A DNA stretch of 64,000 bases from Fidelibacterota bacterium (GTDB taxonomy: Bacteria > Pseudomonadota > Alphaproteobacteria > Rhodospirillales > Rhodospirillaceae), in NCBI GenBank assembly GCA_947472795.1, contig CANJBL010000011.1:34774-98773 (forward strand), read 5' to 3'. Below, in pieces: positions 52,209 through 60,935 of the stretch. A program made the position numbers and the translations under genes. A model generated the notes under the pieces. That model was given only the letters and a program-made list of their open reading frames with translations, was not told where the DNA came from and did no database searches. Each line of letters begins with the position of its first letter. Position 1 is the first letter of the stretch.

Positions 52209-52703
52209 CTATTTCAATTCGACATACAGCGCGCGGTAGGAGTTGTTGCTCACAATGGTGCCGGTAATGGAACCCTTGGGGTGATAGGCGACCGAGCCGA
52301 CCGGGCGTATTCCGACCGGTGTGCGATTGCCGTCGATGCCCACCGGGCCGCAATCCTTCACAGGGTCACAAACGATGGGCCCCGCCGGTCGCTGTTGCAC
52401 ACCACGATTGGGATTGGGCACGGCGCCCGCACGCGGCACAGTTTTGAAGTCACTGTCGTCGATATAAACGATCAACTGATCGGCCCGCCGCGCCTTACCG
52501 CCTTCGCGCACGTTGCCCTTCGGGAAACTGACGAGCGTGACGCGCAGCCGATTGTTTTCGGCGAGCACACGCGTCGGAACGCCGCCGCCGAGGTTGGCCT
52601 CGACTTCGGCATCCGCAGCCAAGACCCTTGATGCTACCAACGTTCCAGCGGCGCCGGCCGCGACACAAACAGCAGCAACAGCCGCAATCACCGTCTTGGA
52701 CAT
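52209..52703 (-). CDS. exported cupin-like protein, array copy 2
   Basis: 164 residues. Signal-like N-terminus ends at SRVLA. Core: VLAENNRLRVTLVSFPKG, RRADQLIVYIDDSDF, then an insert with CDPVKDCGPVGIDGNR (C-x5-CGPV) and the ending NSYRALYVELK. Closest in layout to copies 1 and 3. Separated from copy 3 by 23 bp, so they are cotranscribed. Confidence 0.78.
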   Translation of the reverse strand: MSKTVIAAVAAVCVAAGAAGTLVASRVLAADAEVEANLGGGVPTRVLAENNRLRVTLVSFPKGNVREGGKARRADQLIVYIDDSDFKTVPRAGAVPNPNRGVQQRPAGPIVCDPVKDCGPVGIDGNRTPVGIRPVGSVAYHPKGSITGTIVSNNSYRALYVELK

Positions 52704-52726
52704 TACATTCTTCCCGGGGCTTCTCT

Positions 52727-53248
52727 TTACTTCAGCTCGATATACAGAGCTTTGTAGGCAGCCTTTGTGACGATCGTACCGACGTTACTGCCTTTCGGAT
52801 GCCAAGCCACGGTACCGACCGGCAGAGGTTTGCCGGAAGCCGACTGGGAGAAAGCATTGCCGTTCACGTCAACGGGCCCGCAATCACGGATCACATCGCA
52901 TTTCACGGGCTCGCCGTGCTTAGGACCACTATTATTGGCTTGAGCGCCGGGCGGCCGCGGAGCGCCACCGCCGGTGCTGAAGTCGCCTGGCTCTAGATAG
53001 ACGATCAGCTGGTCGAGGCGGCGCTTGGAACCGCCGGAGCGCGAGAAACCTTTCGGGAACGAGATGAGGTTCACACGCAGTTTATTATTCTCGATGAGCA
53101 CGCGCATGGGCGCGCCGCCACCGATGTCGACTTCGTCAGGCAAAGCACTCGCATCCGCAGCCATCACACGCGAGCTAACAAACCCGCCAGCGGCACCTAG
53201 GGCCAGCGCGGCCAAAGCCGTTACAGCATAGAGAGTTTTATTTGACAT
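52727..53248 (-). CDS. exported cupin-like protein, array copy 3
   Basis: 173 residues, the longest copy. Signal-like N-terminus ends at SSRVMA. VLIENNKLRVNLISFPKGF, KRRLDQLIVYLEPGDF and an insert with CDVIRDCGPV give the shared pattern; ending AAYKALYIELK. It has the same C-x5-CGPV insert as copies 1 and 2. Likely cotranscribed with the rest of the array. Confidence 0.78.
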   Translation of the reverse strand: MSNKTLYAVTALAALALGAAGGFVSSRVMAADASALPDEVDIGGGAPMRVLIENNKLRVNLISFPKGFSRSGGSKRRLDQLIVYLEPGDFSTGGGAPRPPGAQANNSGPKHGEPVKCDVIRDCGPVDVNGNAFSQSASGKPLPVGTVAWHPKGSNVGTIVTKAAYKALYIELK

Positions 53249-53333
53249 ACCTGCTCCGTTGTCGATTTCTGTGGATCAGGCGCAGAGTACCGCCCGCGCG
53301 GCACACTGCGCCTCTTTCTATGTCGATAGATAT

Positions 53334-53753
53334 CTAGTCTTTCTTGAACTCAAGATAGAGCACGTCGTAAGCCTTATCGGTGACGAGCGTACCCACTACG
53401 GTATCTTTGGGATGGAATGTAACCGCACCCACAGCGACCTTGGAATGCGGGTCGGCGAATGTGGGGCCGCCCGGCGTAGGCAGGTGCGTGTATTCCGCCG
53501 GCTGGAAATAAACGAGGAGCTGGGTCATCTTGCGCTTCACCCCACCCTGACGTGTCGAGCCCTTCGGGAAGGAAATGCGCGTCACTTTGATCACGTCATT
53601 GTCCAACAGTACTTTGAAAGGCGCGCCGCCACCGATTTGCTGTTCGTAAGGAAAATCGCCCGCAGCAGCAGCCATCACGTGCTGTCCGGCGACAAAGCCA
53701 CCAAGCACTCCCGCTGCCACAAAGGCCGTCACATACGCTGCTTTCTTGAACAT
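53334..53753 (-). CDS. exported cupin-like protein, array copy 4
   Basis: 139 residues, a short copy without the Cys insert. Signal-like N-terminus (YVTAFVAAGVLGGFVAG) ends near VMAAA. Core: VLLDNDVIKVTRISFPKG, KRKMTQLLVYFQPAEY, ending KAYDVLYLEFKK. GGAGG upstream favours the ATG at 53753 over a GTG at 53765. The most divergent of the six in the core strands. Confidence 0.75.
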   Translation of the reverse strand: MFKKAAYVTAFVAAGVLGGFVAGQHVMAAAAGDFPYEQQIGGGAPFKVLLDNDVIKVTRISFPKGSTRQGGVKRKMTQLLVYFQPAEYTHLPTPGGPTFADPHSKVAVGAVTFHPKDTVVGTLVTDKAYDVLYLEFKKD

Positions 53754-53785
53754 CTTGTCCTCCACGTTATTTAAGTACCGTCCGC

Positions 53786-54250
53786 TTATTTCTTCATTTC
53801 GATGAAGAGGATGCGATACGCGTTGTTGATGTGCGTGAACGACACGACGCTGTCACGCTCATGATACACGGCCGAGCCGGGCTCGAGCGGCTTGCGCGGC
53901 GCGGCATTGGCATTGGCATTGGGTTGACGCGCTTGGCCGGTAGAGCCGGAGCGCGTAATCGTGAAATCACCGGGATCGAGATAGACGAGCAACTGGTGAT
54001 TGCGGCGTTTTACGCCACCACAACGGTCGAAGCCTTTCGGGAACGAGACGAGATTGACGCGCGTCACTTCATTGTCGAGCACGACCTTTTGCGGCGCGCC
54101 GCAGCCGCCGGCTTCACCTTCTTTTTCGTATGGTAGATTTTTCGTATCCATAGCTGCGGCAGCCGCCATAACCTGTTGACCAACCAGCACACCGGCCGCA
54201 ATGCCACCAATCACCGTGGCCACGGACGCAAACGCAATTTTCTTCGACAT
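53786..54250 (-). CDS. exported cupin-like protein, array copy 5
   Basis: 154 residues. Signal-like N-terminus ends near QQVMAAAAA. Core: VVLDNEVTRVNLVSFPKGF, CGGVKRRNHQLLVYLDPGDF, then a short Gly/Asn-rich linker and SAVYHERDSVVSFTHINNAYRILFIEMK. Most similar to copy 6. GGGAGGGAA directly upstream of the ATG is a strong ribosome-binding site. Confidence 0.78.
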   Translation of the reverse strand: MSKKIAFASVATVIGGIAAGVLVGQQVMAAAAAMDTKNLPYEKEGEAGGCGAPQKVVLDNEVTRVNLVSFPKGFDRCGGVKRRNHQLLVYLDPGDFTITRSGSTGQARQPNANANAAPRKPLEPGSAVYHERDSVVSFTHINNAYRILFIEMKK

Positions 54251-54335
54251 AGTTCCCTCCCTCTTTATGTTCGCCGCGACATGCGGCGTTCATGGCTTTA
54301 AAGAAAACAGCGCGCCTCCGATGGCGCGCTGCAGC

Positions 54336-54767
54336 TTATTTCTTGAATTCCAAAAACAGGATTCGATAGGCGGTATTGATGTGGATCCACGAAACCATCG
54401 AGTCTTTTTCGTGAAAGACGACAGTGCCGGCCTCCAAGGGCTTCGGTGGCGTTTTGGTCTTGGGCACCTGACCGGTGGCCCCGGAACGTAGAATGGTGTA
54501 ATCGCCTGGATCGATATAAACGAGCAGCTGAGGTGCGCGACGCTTCATCCCCCCCGTACGGTCAAAACCTTGCGGGAACGCCACCAGGTGGACGCGTACG
54601 TCCTCATTGTCGATCAGAACTTTCTGCGGCGCGCCGCCGCCACCGATCTGTTCCGCCTTCTCGTATTCCGCAGGGGCTGCAGCAAACACATGCTGACCAA
54701 CCATGACACCGGCCCCGGCTCCGACAATCGCGGCTGCCAGCGTCATGGAAAAGACCTTTAGAGACAT
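54336..54767 (-). CDS. exported cupin-like protein, array copy 6 (first transcribed)
   Basis: 143 residues. Signal-like N-terminus ends near QHVFAAA. Core: VLIDNEDVRVHLVAFPQGF, KRRAPQLLVYIDPGDY, then TVVFHEKDSMVSWIHINTAYRILFLEFK. It is the promoter-proximal copy of the array. No Cys insert. Pairs with copy 5 as a recent duplication, judged by shared WIHIN/THIN-AYRIL endings. Confidence 0.78.
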   Translation of the reverse strand: MSLKVFSMTLAAAIVGAGAGVMVGQHVFAAAPAEYEKAEQIGGGGAPQKVLIDNEDVRVHLVAFPQGFDRTGGMKRRAPQLLVYIDPGDYTILRSGATGQVPKTKTPPKPLEAGTVVFHEKDSMVSWIHINTAYRILFLEFKK

Positions 54768-54853
54768 CTCACTTTTCCCTATTTTCTGTCCGCCCTTTTT
54801 ATCCCCCGGGGCGGACGAGCGCCTCGTAATCCTACCTGATTCCGCAGATGCAA

Positions 54854-54881
54854 ACAGCCCCGGTTTTGGCCGGGGCTGTTG
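54854..54881. terminator. terminator-like hairpin
   Basis: An 11-bp perfect stem (AACAGCCCCGG / CCGGGGCTGTT) with a 6-nt loop, followed on the plus side by GCCTTTTTT. It lies 68 bp after the end of the COG4315 gene (minus strand). The T-run is on the plus side, yet no plus-strand gene precedes it, so its main user may be the minus-strand operon despite the short T-tract there. Confidence 0.6.
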
Positions 54882-54949
54882 CCTTTTTTGCTTTATATTC
54901 CGAACCTTAGGCCACGCTGGGAAACAGTCAAAAAGCCCGGAAAAGTACG

Positions 54950-56257
54950 CTAATTGAAGAACCCCACCAGGTGCCAGTAGAAGCCAGACCCGGCATTATC
55001 GCGGCCATCGGTGGAATTGCCGCCGGTGACGGATAAATCAACTGTGCCTTCCTTATCGCCGTAGAGGATGTCGTGGCGGTTATTGCCGCCGATATCGCCA
55101 GGCTTCTTGTCCGCTACATATGTGTAAAGCGCGCCGCCCTTATAGGACCACTGCTTGGTGCCGTCGGCGCGGGCGATAGGCTCCCAGAAACCGGATGCTT
55201 GCGCGTTGGCCGGAGCCGCCACCGGTTGCCAGGTTTTCAAGCACGCAGCCACGCAGCCACGACCACCCACACCCTTGGCGTCGGCATAGGTGTAGCGGAA
55301 ACCACCGCGGGTTTCGCGCCCACCGTATTGGGTGTGGAAGCGCGACTGGATATAGACCGACAGGCCCTTGTCGTTGACCATGATGGGGCCACGCAGCGCA
55401 AGCACATCGACCTTCAAGTTGGCGGGCTGGAAATGTTTGTAAGCCAATGCCACCTGCGCATCCTTCTGAGCGACGAGGCCATTGATGTCGCCGCTGGAGT
55501 AATCGTCGTTGAAGGTATAAAGGCGATCGCCCTTGTAGGCCCACTGACGCTTGCCGTCTTCGCGCGTCATGATGGAGAAGTCGCCGATGGGTGCGGCCGC
55601 ACCCGGCGCATAGACCGGTGTCCAGGACGTCGCATTTTTCGGCGCCGTCTTCAGCGTGTACATGACCATGCCGGTGCTCGGCAGGACAAAGCCGTAGCCA
55701 TTCGCGGTTGCGAGGCTCTTCATGGTAATGCCGGACGGCATCTTGATGTCTTCCGGGATGAAGGCCGCGCGGCGCCAACCTTCCTTCGGCGAATACACGC
55801 TGCTGGACGGATCCATATAGACTTCCTCGCCGAGCTTGCCGCCCTTGGCGCCGCGGCGGCCGGCGGGGCGGTCACCCGGGTCCTTGCCGGAATAGGTGTA
55901 GAGCGGGCGGCCCTGATAGGCCCACTGCTTCTGCCCGTCGCGGGCGATCAGCGTCCATTCGCCCTGGGCCACCGCATTGGCCGAAGCATAGTAAGCCGGG
56001 AATTCCTTGGCGCACGCATCGAGGCAAGTGACTTTGCCGGTCGTGCCGTCGGCGTCGAACGTATAAAGCGGCTTGCCTTCGGCATCGCCGAGGCGGCGCC
56101 ACAAAAACTGCTCGGATGGATTGAGCACATCCACCAACGTCACGCCGGCGGGCGTGGAGGTTGGGACTTCCGATTTGGCGGCGGCAAACGCCATGGCGCT
56201 CGCGGTCAGCGACACGCCGAGGGCACCGAGACCAGCTAACGTTGTGAAGTGTTTCAT
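54950..56257 (-). CDS. exported COG4315-type repeat protein
   Basis: A 435-residue protein. Signal peptide (LGALGVSLTASAMAFAAA) is followed by about four copies of the COG4315 'secreted repeat': each has W-x-P/A, a Gly-rich turn and a K/Q-QWAYKG-x-x-LYTY strand (GQKQWAYQGRPLYTYSG, GKRQWAYKGDRLYTF, GTKQWSYKGGALYTYV). Some copies carry Cys (CLDACAKEF, CVAACLKTW). Usually surface or periplasmic; function unknown, some bind haem-like ligands. AAGGAG before the ATG at 56257. Last gene of a four-gene operon. Confidence 0.85.
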   Translation of the reverse strand: MKHFTTLAGLGALGVSLTASAMAFAAAKSEVPTSTPAGVTLVDVLNPSEQFLWRRLGDAEGKPLYTFDADGTTGKVTCLDACAKEFPAYYASANAVAQGEWTLIARDGQKQWAYQGRPLYTYSGKDPGDRPAGRRGAKGGKLGEEVYMDPSSSVYSPKEGWRRAAFIPEDIKMPSGITMKSLATANGYGFVLPSTGMVMYTLKTAPKNATSWTPVYAPGAAAPIGDFSIMTREDGKRQWAYKGDRLYTFNDDYSSGDINGLVAQKDAQVALAYKHFQPANLKVDVLALRGPIMVNDKGLSVYIQSRFHTQYGGRETRGGFRYTYADAKGVGGRGCVAACLKTWQPVAAPANAQASGFWEPIARADGTKQWSYKGGALYTYVADKKPGDIGGNNRHDILYGDKEGTVDLSVTGGNSTDGRDNAGSGFYWHLVGFFN

Positions 56258-56292
56258 TGCGCGCTCCTTCAGAGGTGCGTGGTTTGGCATGT

Positions 56293-57651
56293 TTAAACGA
56301 GGACTTCGGCGATGGGGCTGGTGACGCGGTTGGACTGCGTGCCCCATGCGCTCAAGGGAACGCCCATGGCCTGCATGACCGTGAGGCCGATGCGCGTGAC
56401 CGCGTCGCCCGACTTCGGCACATGCATGCCGACTTTCATGCGGCCATCGCCGGTGCCCAGCGTCATCAGCGGGTAATTGCGCACCGAATGCAGGCGCGGC
56501 GCGCCGTGGTCGGTGAAGGCGAAGATGACCATGCGGTCGAGCATGGACTTGTCACCTTCCTTTATGCCGTCGAAGGTGGTGGCGAAGTCTGCCAGCGCCT
56601 GCATATACAGGCCTTGGAACCAGGCGCAGTTCTTCTGATAGCCGAGCGTAGAGTCAACCGGCTCTTCATGTGTCTGGGTATGATGGCTGGTGGTGTCGCC
56701 TTCCTTGCGCAGGCCCGACATGCCTTGCGTAATGGCGAGGTTGACGACACGGGTCTGACCGCACGCCAGCGCATGCGCCAGTAGACCGGCGAAGATATTG
56801 TGCCGCTCCATGGCTTCCAGCGCGAGCGTGAGCGGATGGCCATCGTCATTCTTGGCTTGCGCTGGCTTGGTGCAGCCGACCATGGGGGCTGGTTTCTCGA
56901 GCTGGATGGCCAGCTTCTGTTCTAAAGCGCGAAGTGACGTAAAATAGTTGTCCATCTTGGCGCGGTCGGCGGCGCCGAGGCGGCTCATAAGTGCCTGACG
57001 TTCATCGGTGACACCCGTGAGCACGCTCTTGCGCACCATGACGTCGGTATCAGGCACGAACTCGGCAGCGTTCGGGTCTTTGTACTCCGGCCCAAAGATG
57101 CGGGTGTAGAGCGCCGTGGGTGAGACTTCGGCGGGCTGCGGGCCGCTGTTCTGGCGCGCGGACCAGGAGGTCTTGGCATCGCCATCGCAGGCCACTTCAA
57201 TAGAGCGGAAGCGCGTGCCGTTGCCGATGACATCGCCGACCAATGTATCAATGGAGCCGAAGTAATCGCGGGTGGAAGATACTTTGCCGGTCATCAGCCC
57301 CTGCACGCCCGTGAAGTGCGTGTTGTTGGACTGGCCATCGAGGAATACCTGACCGCCGGAGAACAGGTTCATTTTCTTCTGCAGAGGCTTCAGGGCCTGA
57401 AGCTGGGGCGGCAGTTCGTAGTCGGTGCCGGCGGTCTTAGGCACCCAATCACCCTCGCCCAGTCCTAAGCCCCAGAACCAAGTGGCGAAGCGCGCCGGAA
57501 GGCGCTCGCCCGTGGCAGCAAAGGCGTTGCCGCTCTCGTTCAGCACGCAGTCCAGGATCGGAAGACCAACCGTGACCGCGCTGCCGGCCAGCATGCCGCG
57601 CAGCGCTTTTCTACGAGTGATCGCCATGGAAGACATCATCGACGTTTTCAT
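56293..57651 (-). CDS. DUF1552 domain protein (Tat-exported)
   Basis: A 452-residue protein. The N-terminus TRRKALRGMLAGSAVTVGLP is a twin-arginine signal. The rest matches DUF1552: RFATWFWGLGLGEGDW, VFLDGQSNNTHFTGVQGLMTG, SIEVACDGD and DHGAPRLHSVRNYPLMTLG. DUF1552 proteins occur beside DUF1587/1592 cytochromes and are thought to act in periplasmic oxidation, but chemistry is unknown. AAGGAG lies 8-9 nt before the ATG. The gene is 12 bp downstream of the DUF1592-type gene. Confidence 0.9.
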   Translation of the reverse strand: MKTSMMSSMAITRRKALRGMLAGSAVTVGLPILDCVLNESGNAFAATGERLPARFATWFWGLGLGEGDWVPKTAGTDYELPPQLQALKPLQKKMNLFSGGQVFLDGQSNNTHFTGVQGLMTGKVSSTRDYFGSIDTLVGDVIGNGTRFRSIEVACDGDAKTSWSARQNSGPQPAEVSPTALYTRIFGPEYKDPNAAEFVPDTDVMVRKSVLTGVTDERQALMSRLGAADRAKMDNYFTSLRALEQKLAIQLEKPAPMVGCTKPAQAKNDDGHPLTLALEAMERHNIFAGLLAHALACGQTRVVNLAITQGMSGLRKEGDTTSHHTQTHEEPVDSTLGYQKNCAWFQGLYMQALADFATTFDGIKEGDKSMLDRMVIFAFTDHGAPRLHSVRNYPLMTLGTGDGRMKVGMHVPKSGDAVTRIGLTVMQAMGVPLSAWGTQSNRVTSPIAEVLV

Positions 57652-57663
57652 CTGCGGTTCTCC

Positions 57664-59328
57664 TTAAGGAGCTTTGGCATTCGAGGACGGGACGGAATAC
57701 AGCACCTGGCTCAAGGCAACCTGGCGCAGCAGTTCCACGAAATTGTATTTGCTGTCGGTGAATTTCTTCTGGATGAGCTGCCATTCGGGATCGTCACTTT
57801 TGGGCATATGACCGGCACCAAAAGCGAACGTCTTCTTGGCAACGCAGTTGGTGACGGAAGGATCGTCGTGCAGAACTTTGGCGAGACCGATGGGGCCATC
57901 GAACTTCGCGCCGGAAAGTTCGCCGGACGTATCGATGGCAACGCCGTTCTCGGTGGTGCGGTATCCACCGGCAGAATCAAAGTTCTCCAGCGCGAGACCA
58001 ATCGGATCTGTGATCTTGTGACAGCCGGCGCACATGGCTTCCGAGCGGTGAGCGGTAAGGCGATCACGCGTCGTCTTATAGACAGGATTGGATGTGTCCT
58101 GCACGAACTTGAAGTCCACGTTGCCCGGCGGTGGCGGCACCGTCTGGCAGAGGATCAACTCGCGCAGCGCCTTGCCGCGGCCGGTGGGCGATGTGCGCCC
58201 AGCGGGTGACCACAGCGCCACAAAGCTCGCCTGGGCCAAGAGGCCCGCACGTGGATCGCCCGCGGGGTAGGTGTAAGCCTGCCAGTGCTGCGGCTCGCCG
58301 TTGTCGGTGGTTTCCACCAGGGGTACGTCGTAGAGCGCGGCCAACGAGCGTGTGAGATAGGTGTGCGGCGTTGTAAACAGGTCGCGGTAATCGCCCTGAC
58401 GGCGCACGAGGTGATCGACCACCGTGCGCAACGTCTGCTCCTGGGATTCATCCTTCACCTTCAGCGTATAGCGCGGGAAGAACTGCGGATCCTTGGAGAG
58501 AGTTTCGAACTCGGAGAATCCCAGCATGTCGGAGAAGAAGGCGCGCACGCCCCCTTCCACAGCCGGCGAGGAGACCATGCGGTCCACTTGCTTCTTGAGC
58601 CCTTCCTTGCTGTGGATATCGCCTGTCTCCGCCGCCTTCAGCAGCATGTCGTCGGGGGCCGAGTTCCACAGGAAGAAACTCAACGCTGTCGCCTTGGAGA
58701 TGCCGTCCAGCCGCGTTTGGCCGGGATGTTCTGGATCGGCTTCCGTGGTGCGCTGGCGGAAAAGGAAGTTGGGCGAGATGAGCATATCGGCAAGGGCCGC
58801 CGACATGCCCGCGTAGAAATCCCGGTGGGTATCGGCGGCATAGGCGGCCGCCTTCACCTTGCTCTGGATTTCTTCTTCCGTCAGCGCGCGGCGATAGATC
58901 AGACGCCCGATATTACTGACGAAGGCCCGCGTGCATGCGTCATCATGGGTCTTCGCATTCTGCGGCGTACAAGGGATGAAGGTTTCACGATGCTGCGCAC
59001 TCACGACCTGGATAGAGATGCCGCGCGCAAGATCATCATAACGCTCGACGCCGGTATCCGAGATGTTGGCCTTGGCCGCGCCGATGGCCATGAGGCCTTC
59101 TTCGCGCGTTTCCGGCTCGAAGCGCCCTGTGATGCTGATAGCCGGGCCGAAGATATCGGCCATGGATTGTTTATACTGACTGGGACTTAAGCGCAGTGAC
59201 AGAGCCACCTCCGCTGGCGCCGCGGTGTCGGCCGCTCTGGTGTAGAAGGCCGGAAGAGCGATGCCGAGAACTGCGGCGCTGGCAGCCAAAGCCAGCGATT
59301 TACGGGACACCTTTACCATTTGAACCAT
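57664..59328 (-). CDS. DUF1592/DUF1588/DUF1585-type exported protein with one haem-binding motif
   Basis: A 554-residue exported protein. Signal segment (LALAASAAVLGIALPAFYTRA) then the DUF1587/1592/1588/1585 chain: LSPSQYKQSMADIFG, RALTEEEIQSK, SPNFLFRQRT, FFLWNSAPDDMLL, GKALRELILC and HRSEAMCAGCHKITDPIGLALENFD. CAGCH is a CxxCH c-type haem site, and a second Cys region (VTNCVAKKTF) follows. It pairs with DUF1552 in an operon. The pair is common in bacteria that oxidise complex organics; the substrate is unknown. Confidence 0.88.
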   Translation of the reverse strand: MVQMVKVSRKSLALAASAAVLGIALPAFYTRAADTAAPAEVALSLRLSPSQYKQSMADIFGPAISITGRFEPETREEGLMAIGAAKANISDTGVERYDDLARGISIQVVSAQHRETFIPCTPQNAKTHDDACTRAFVSNIGRLIYRRALTEEEIQSKVKAAAYAADTHRDFYAGMSAALADMLISPNFLFRQRTTEADPEHPGQTRLDGISKATALSFFLWNSAPDDMLLKAAETGDIHSKEGLKKQVDRMVSSPAVEGGVRAFFSDMLGFSEFETLSKDPQFFPRYTLKVKDESQEQTLRTVVDHLVRRQGDYRDLFTTPHTYLTRSLAALYDVPLVETTDNGEPQHWQAYTYPAGDPRAGLLAQASFVALWSPAGRTSPTGRGKALRELILCQTVPPPPGNVDFKFVQDTSNPVYKTTRDRLTAHRSEAMCAGCHKITDPIGLALENFDSAGGYRTTENGVAIDTSGELSGAKFDGPIGLAKVLHDDPSVTNCVAKKTFAFGAGHMPKSDDPEWQLIQKKFTDSKYNFVELLRQVALSQVLYSVPSSNAKAP

Positions 59329-59343
59329 TCCTGTCCCTTGTCG

Positions 59344-60495
59344 CTACGGTCTGACCGAAGCGTCGGCAACCTTTTCCGGCACCGTCGTGTTGCGCGGTGC
59401 GGGCGAAGCAATGATCTTGCCGTCAGCCTTGGCGATGTAGGCGGGCGTCGCTTCCATGCGCCAGGTGGTAGAGATGTAGCGGTTCTGGCCGGTTTTCGGA
59501 TCGGGATCGGAATCAGCCATTCTCTTCAAGGCATGATAGAGGCCGATGGAGTCAGCGTTGTTGCCGGGGCGCGAGGTGTACATATAGATGAAGCGCGTCC
59601 AGTTGATGTAACCGCCCCAGTAGCCGACGAGCTTGGCGTCGGGGTTGCGCGTGTTGATGCGCATGTGTGTGTTGCGTATGGCGATCTCGGAGTAATAGGG
59701 CATCTCGCCTTCGAGATAGATTTCCGCCGGTGTGATGGAGAGCATGCCGTCCTTGATCTCGCCCTGAAGGACGTTATGCGAGCGCGTTCCCTGTTCCAGC
59801 ACATAGGTCATGTTGCTGAGCACGTTGCCGGAGGCGTCGCGTTCCATGTGCTGCGTGACGCGGTCGAGCGTCACGGTCACCTTGCCGTCCTTGGAGAGAT
59901 CGTCGCCGGTGATCGAAAACACCCAGGCGGGTGCGGTATCAATCATCAGATTCCAGGCGAGTTCTTCGGGGTACGGCATCACGGGCGGAATGGCGCGGAA
60001 GGATTCCGTGCAGCCGACGGCACGCCACAGCTGGTTATCGACTTTCTGACGAGTGTCCGGATCCTCGAACTTGTTGGCTTCGGTGCGGCCGCCGAGATCG
60101 AAGCCGTAGGCAAATTTGCCGATGACAGTTTCGAGGTTCGGGTCATGCACGGCTTCCGGATAATTGTAAATGCTTTGCGGCTTGCCGTTGACGATGGCCC
60201 GGTTCTCCATCTTTTTGGTCACATCCGCCGGTAGCGCCGTGGAGACAGCGGCGTTCTTCACCATGTCGAGCGCTTCCTCGCGCGTGTAGCCGATGTCGAT
60301 CAGCGCGCGGATGGTGAGTTCGGTGCGCCCACCGTTGCGGTTCTCGGGGCAATTCGTCGCAAAATCGGCGGCATGAGTTGCGGTCGCGAACCAGCTGATG
60401 ACATACCCGTGAGTCTCCGCGGCCATGGCGGGCACGGCAAAGCACAGCGGCAACGCTGCTCCCAGGCTCCAGCGCAGAATTTTGGTCAAACGCAT
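59344..60495 (-). CDS. exported hypothetical protein (383 aa), operon leader
   Basis: 383 residues; signal peptide ends at VPAMAAE. The mature part begins THGYVISWFATATHAADF and contains FATNCPENRNGG (Cys), WRAVGCTESF (Cys) and a beta-rich C-terminal half (YWGGYINWTRFIYMYTS). No family recognised with confidence; the N-terminus recalls other proteins that accompany DUF1552/1592 operons. GAGGAG before the ATG at 60495. First gene of the four-gene operon, so its promoter lies in 60496-60884. Confidence 0.75.
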   Translation of the reverse strand: MRLTKILRWSLGAALPLCFAVPAMAAETHGYVISWFATATHAADFATNCPENRNGGRTELTIRALIDIGYTREEALDMVKNAAVSTALPADVTKKMENRAIVNGKPQSIYNYPEAVHDPNLETVIGKFAYGFDLGGRTEANKFEDPDTRQKVDNQLWRAVGCTESFRAIPPVMPYPEELAWNLMIDTAPAWVFSITGDDLSKDGKVTVTLDRVTQHMERDASGNVLSNMTYVLEQGTRSHNVLQGEIKDGMLSITPAEIYLEGEMPYYSEIAIRNTHMRINTRNPDAKLVGYWGGYINWTRFIYMYTSRPGNNADSIGLYHALKRMADSDPDPKTGQNRYISTTWRMEATPAYIAKADGKIIASPAPRNTTVPEKVADASVRP

Positions 60496-60884
60496 TTCGG
60501 TCTCCTCACCAAATGAGCGCTGGCGCAAAGCATCGGCAGCGCATGTCTTGCGGGGAGAAATCATGGAAACACGAACCCTTGAGCACTATGCGCCCATCCG
60601 TGCTCCCTCAGGCCTCGGCTTCTTCTCCGCCTCCCCGCGCGAGAAAAATCCTAAGCGAATTGCGCTGCACCTGACGCGAAGATACGGCGCAGGCGGCGTA
60701 ACGGTCGTGTAACTATATGTAACAGAATAAAGTACAGGCTAGGGCCAAAGTATAACAAAAGGGCCTATATCGGCCAAGGCGATAGGGGCCATGGCGCCTT
60801 CACCTAACGGCGATAGGGCATTGCGCGTTACGCGTCCGAAAGCTGGGCCTCAGCTTGTAACACTCTGTATTTCCTGGATAAAGA
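60496..60884. other. intergenic region upstream of the DUF1552/1592 operon
   Basis: About 390 bp without a convincing gene. An AT-rich stretch near 60708-60760 is the best place for the promoter of the minus-strand operon. No riboswitch-like structure was recognised by eye. Confidence 0.5.
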
Positions 60885-60913
60885 GGCCGGAGAAGCACAA
60901 TACCTCTCCGGCC
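60885..60913 (-). terminator. terminator of the TonB-dependent receptor gene
   Basis: A perfect 9-bp stem (GGCCGGAGA / TCTCCGGCC) with an 11-nt loop, 22 bp after the receptor stop. On the minus strand it is followed by TCTTTATCC, a moderate U-tract. It separates the receptor from the operon below. Confidence 0.7.
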
Positions 60914-60935
60914 CATTGTTCGCGCGTCGACTATT

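Noticed and set aside
55073..56239. 388-codon open frame on the plus strand
   Set aside because: Antisense to the COG4315 repeat gene, whose signal peptide and repeats are clear. Low-complexity Arg/Gly/Val product.
58285..60234. Two ~300-codon plus-strand frames (58285-59190, 59320-60234)
   Set aside because: Antisense to the DUF1592-type and 383-aa genes; no motifs.
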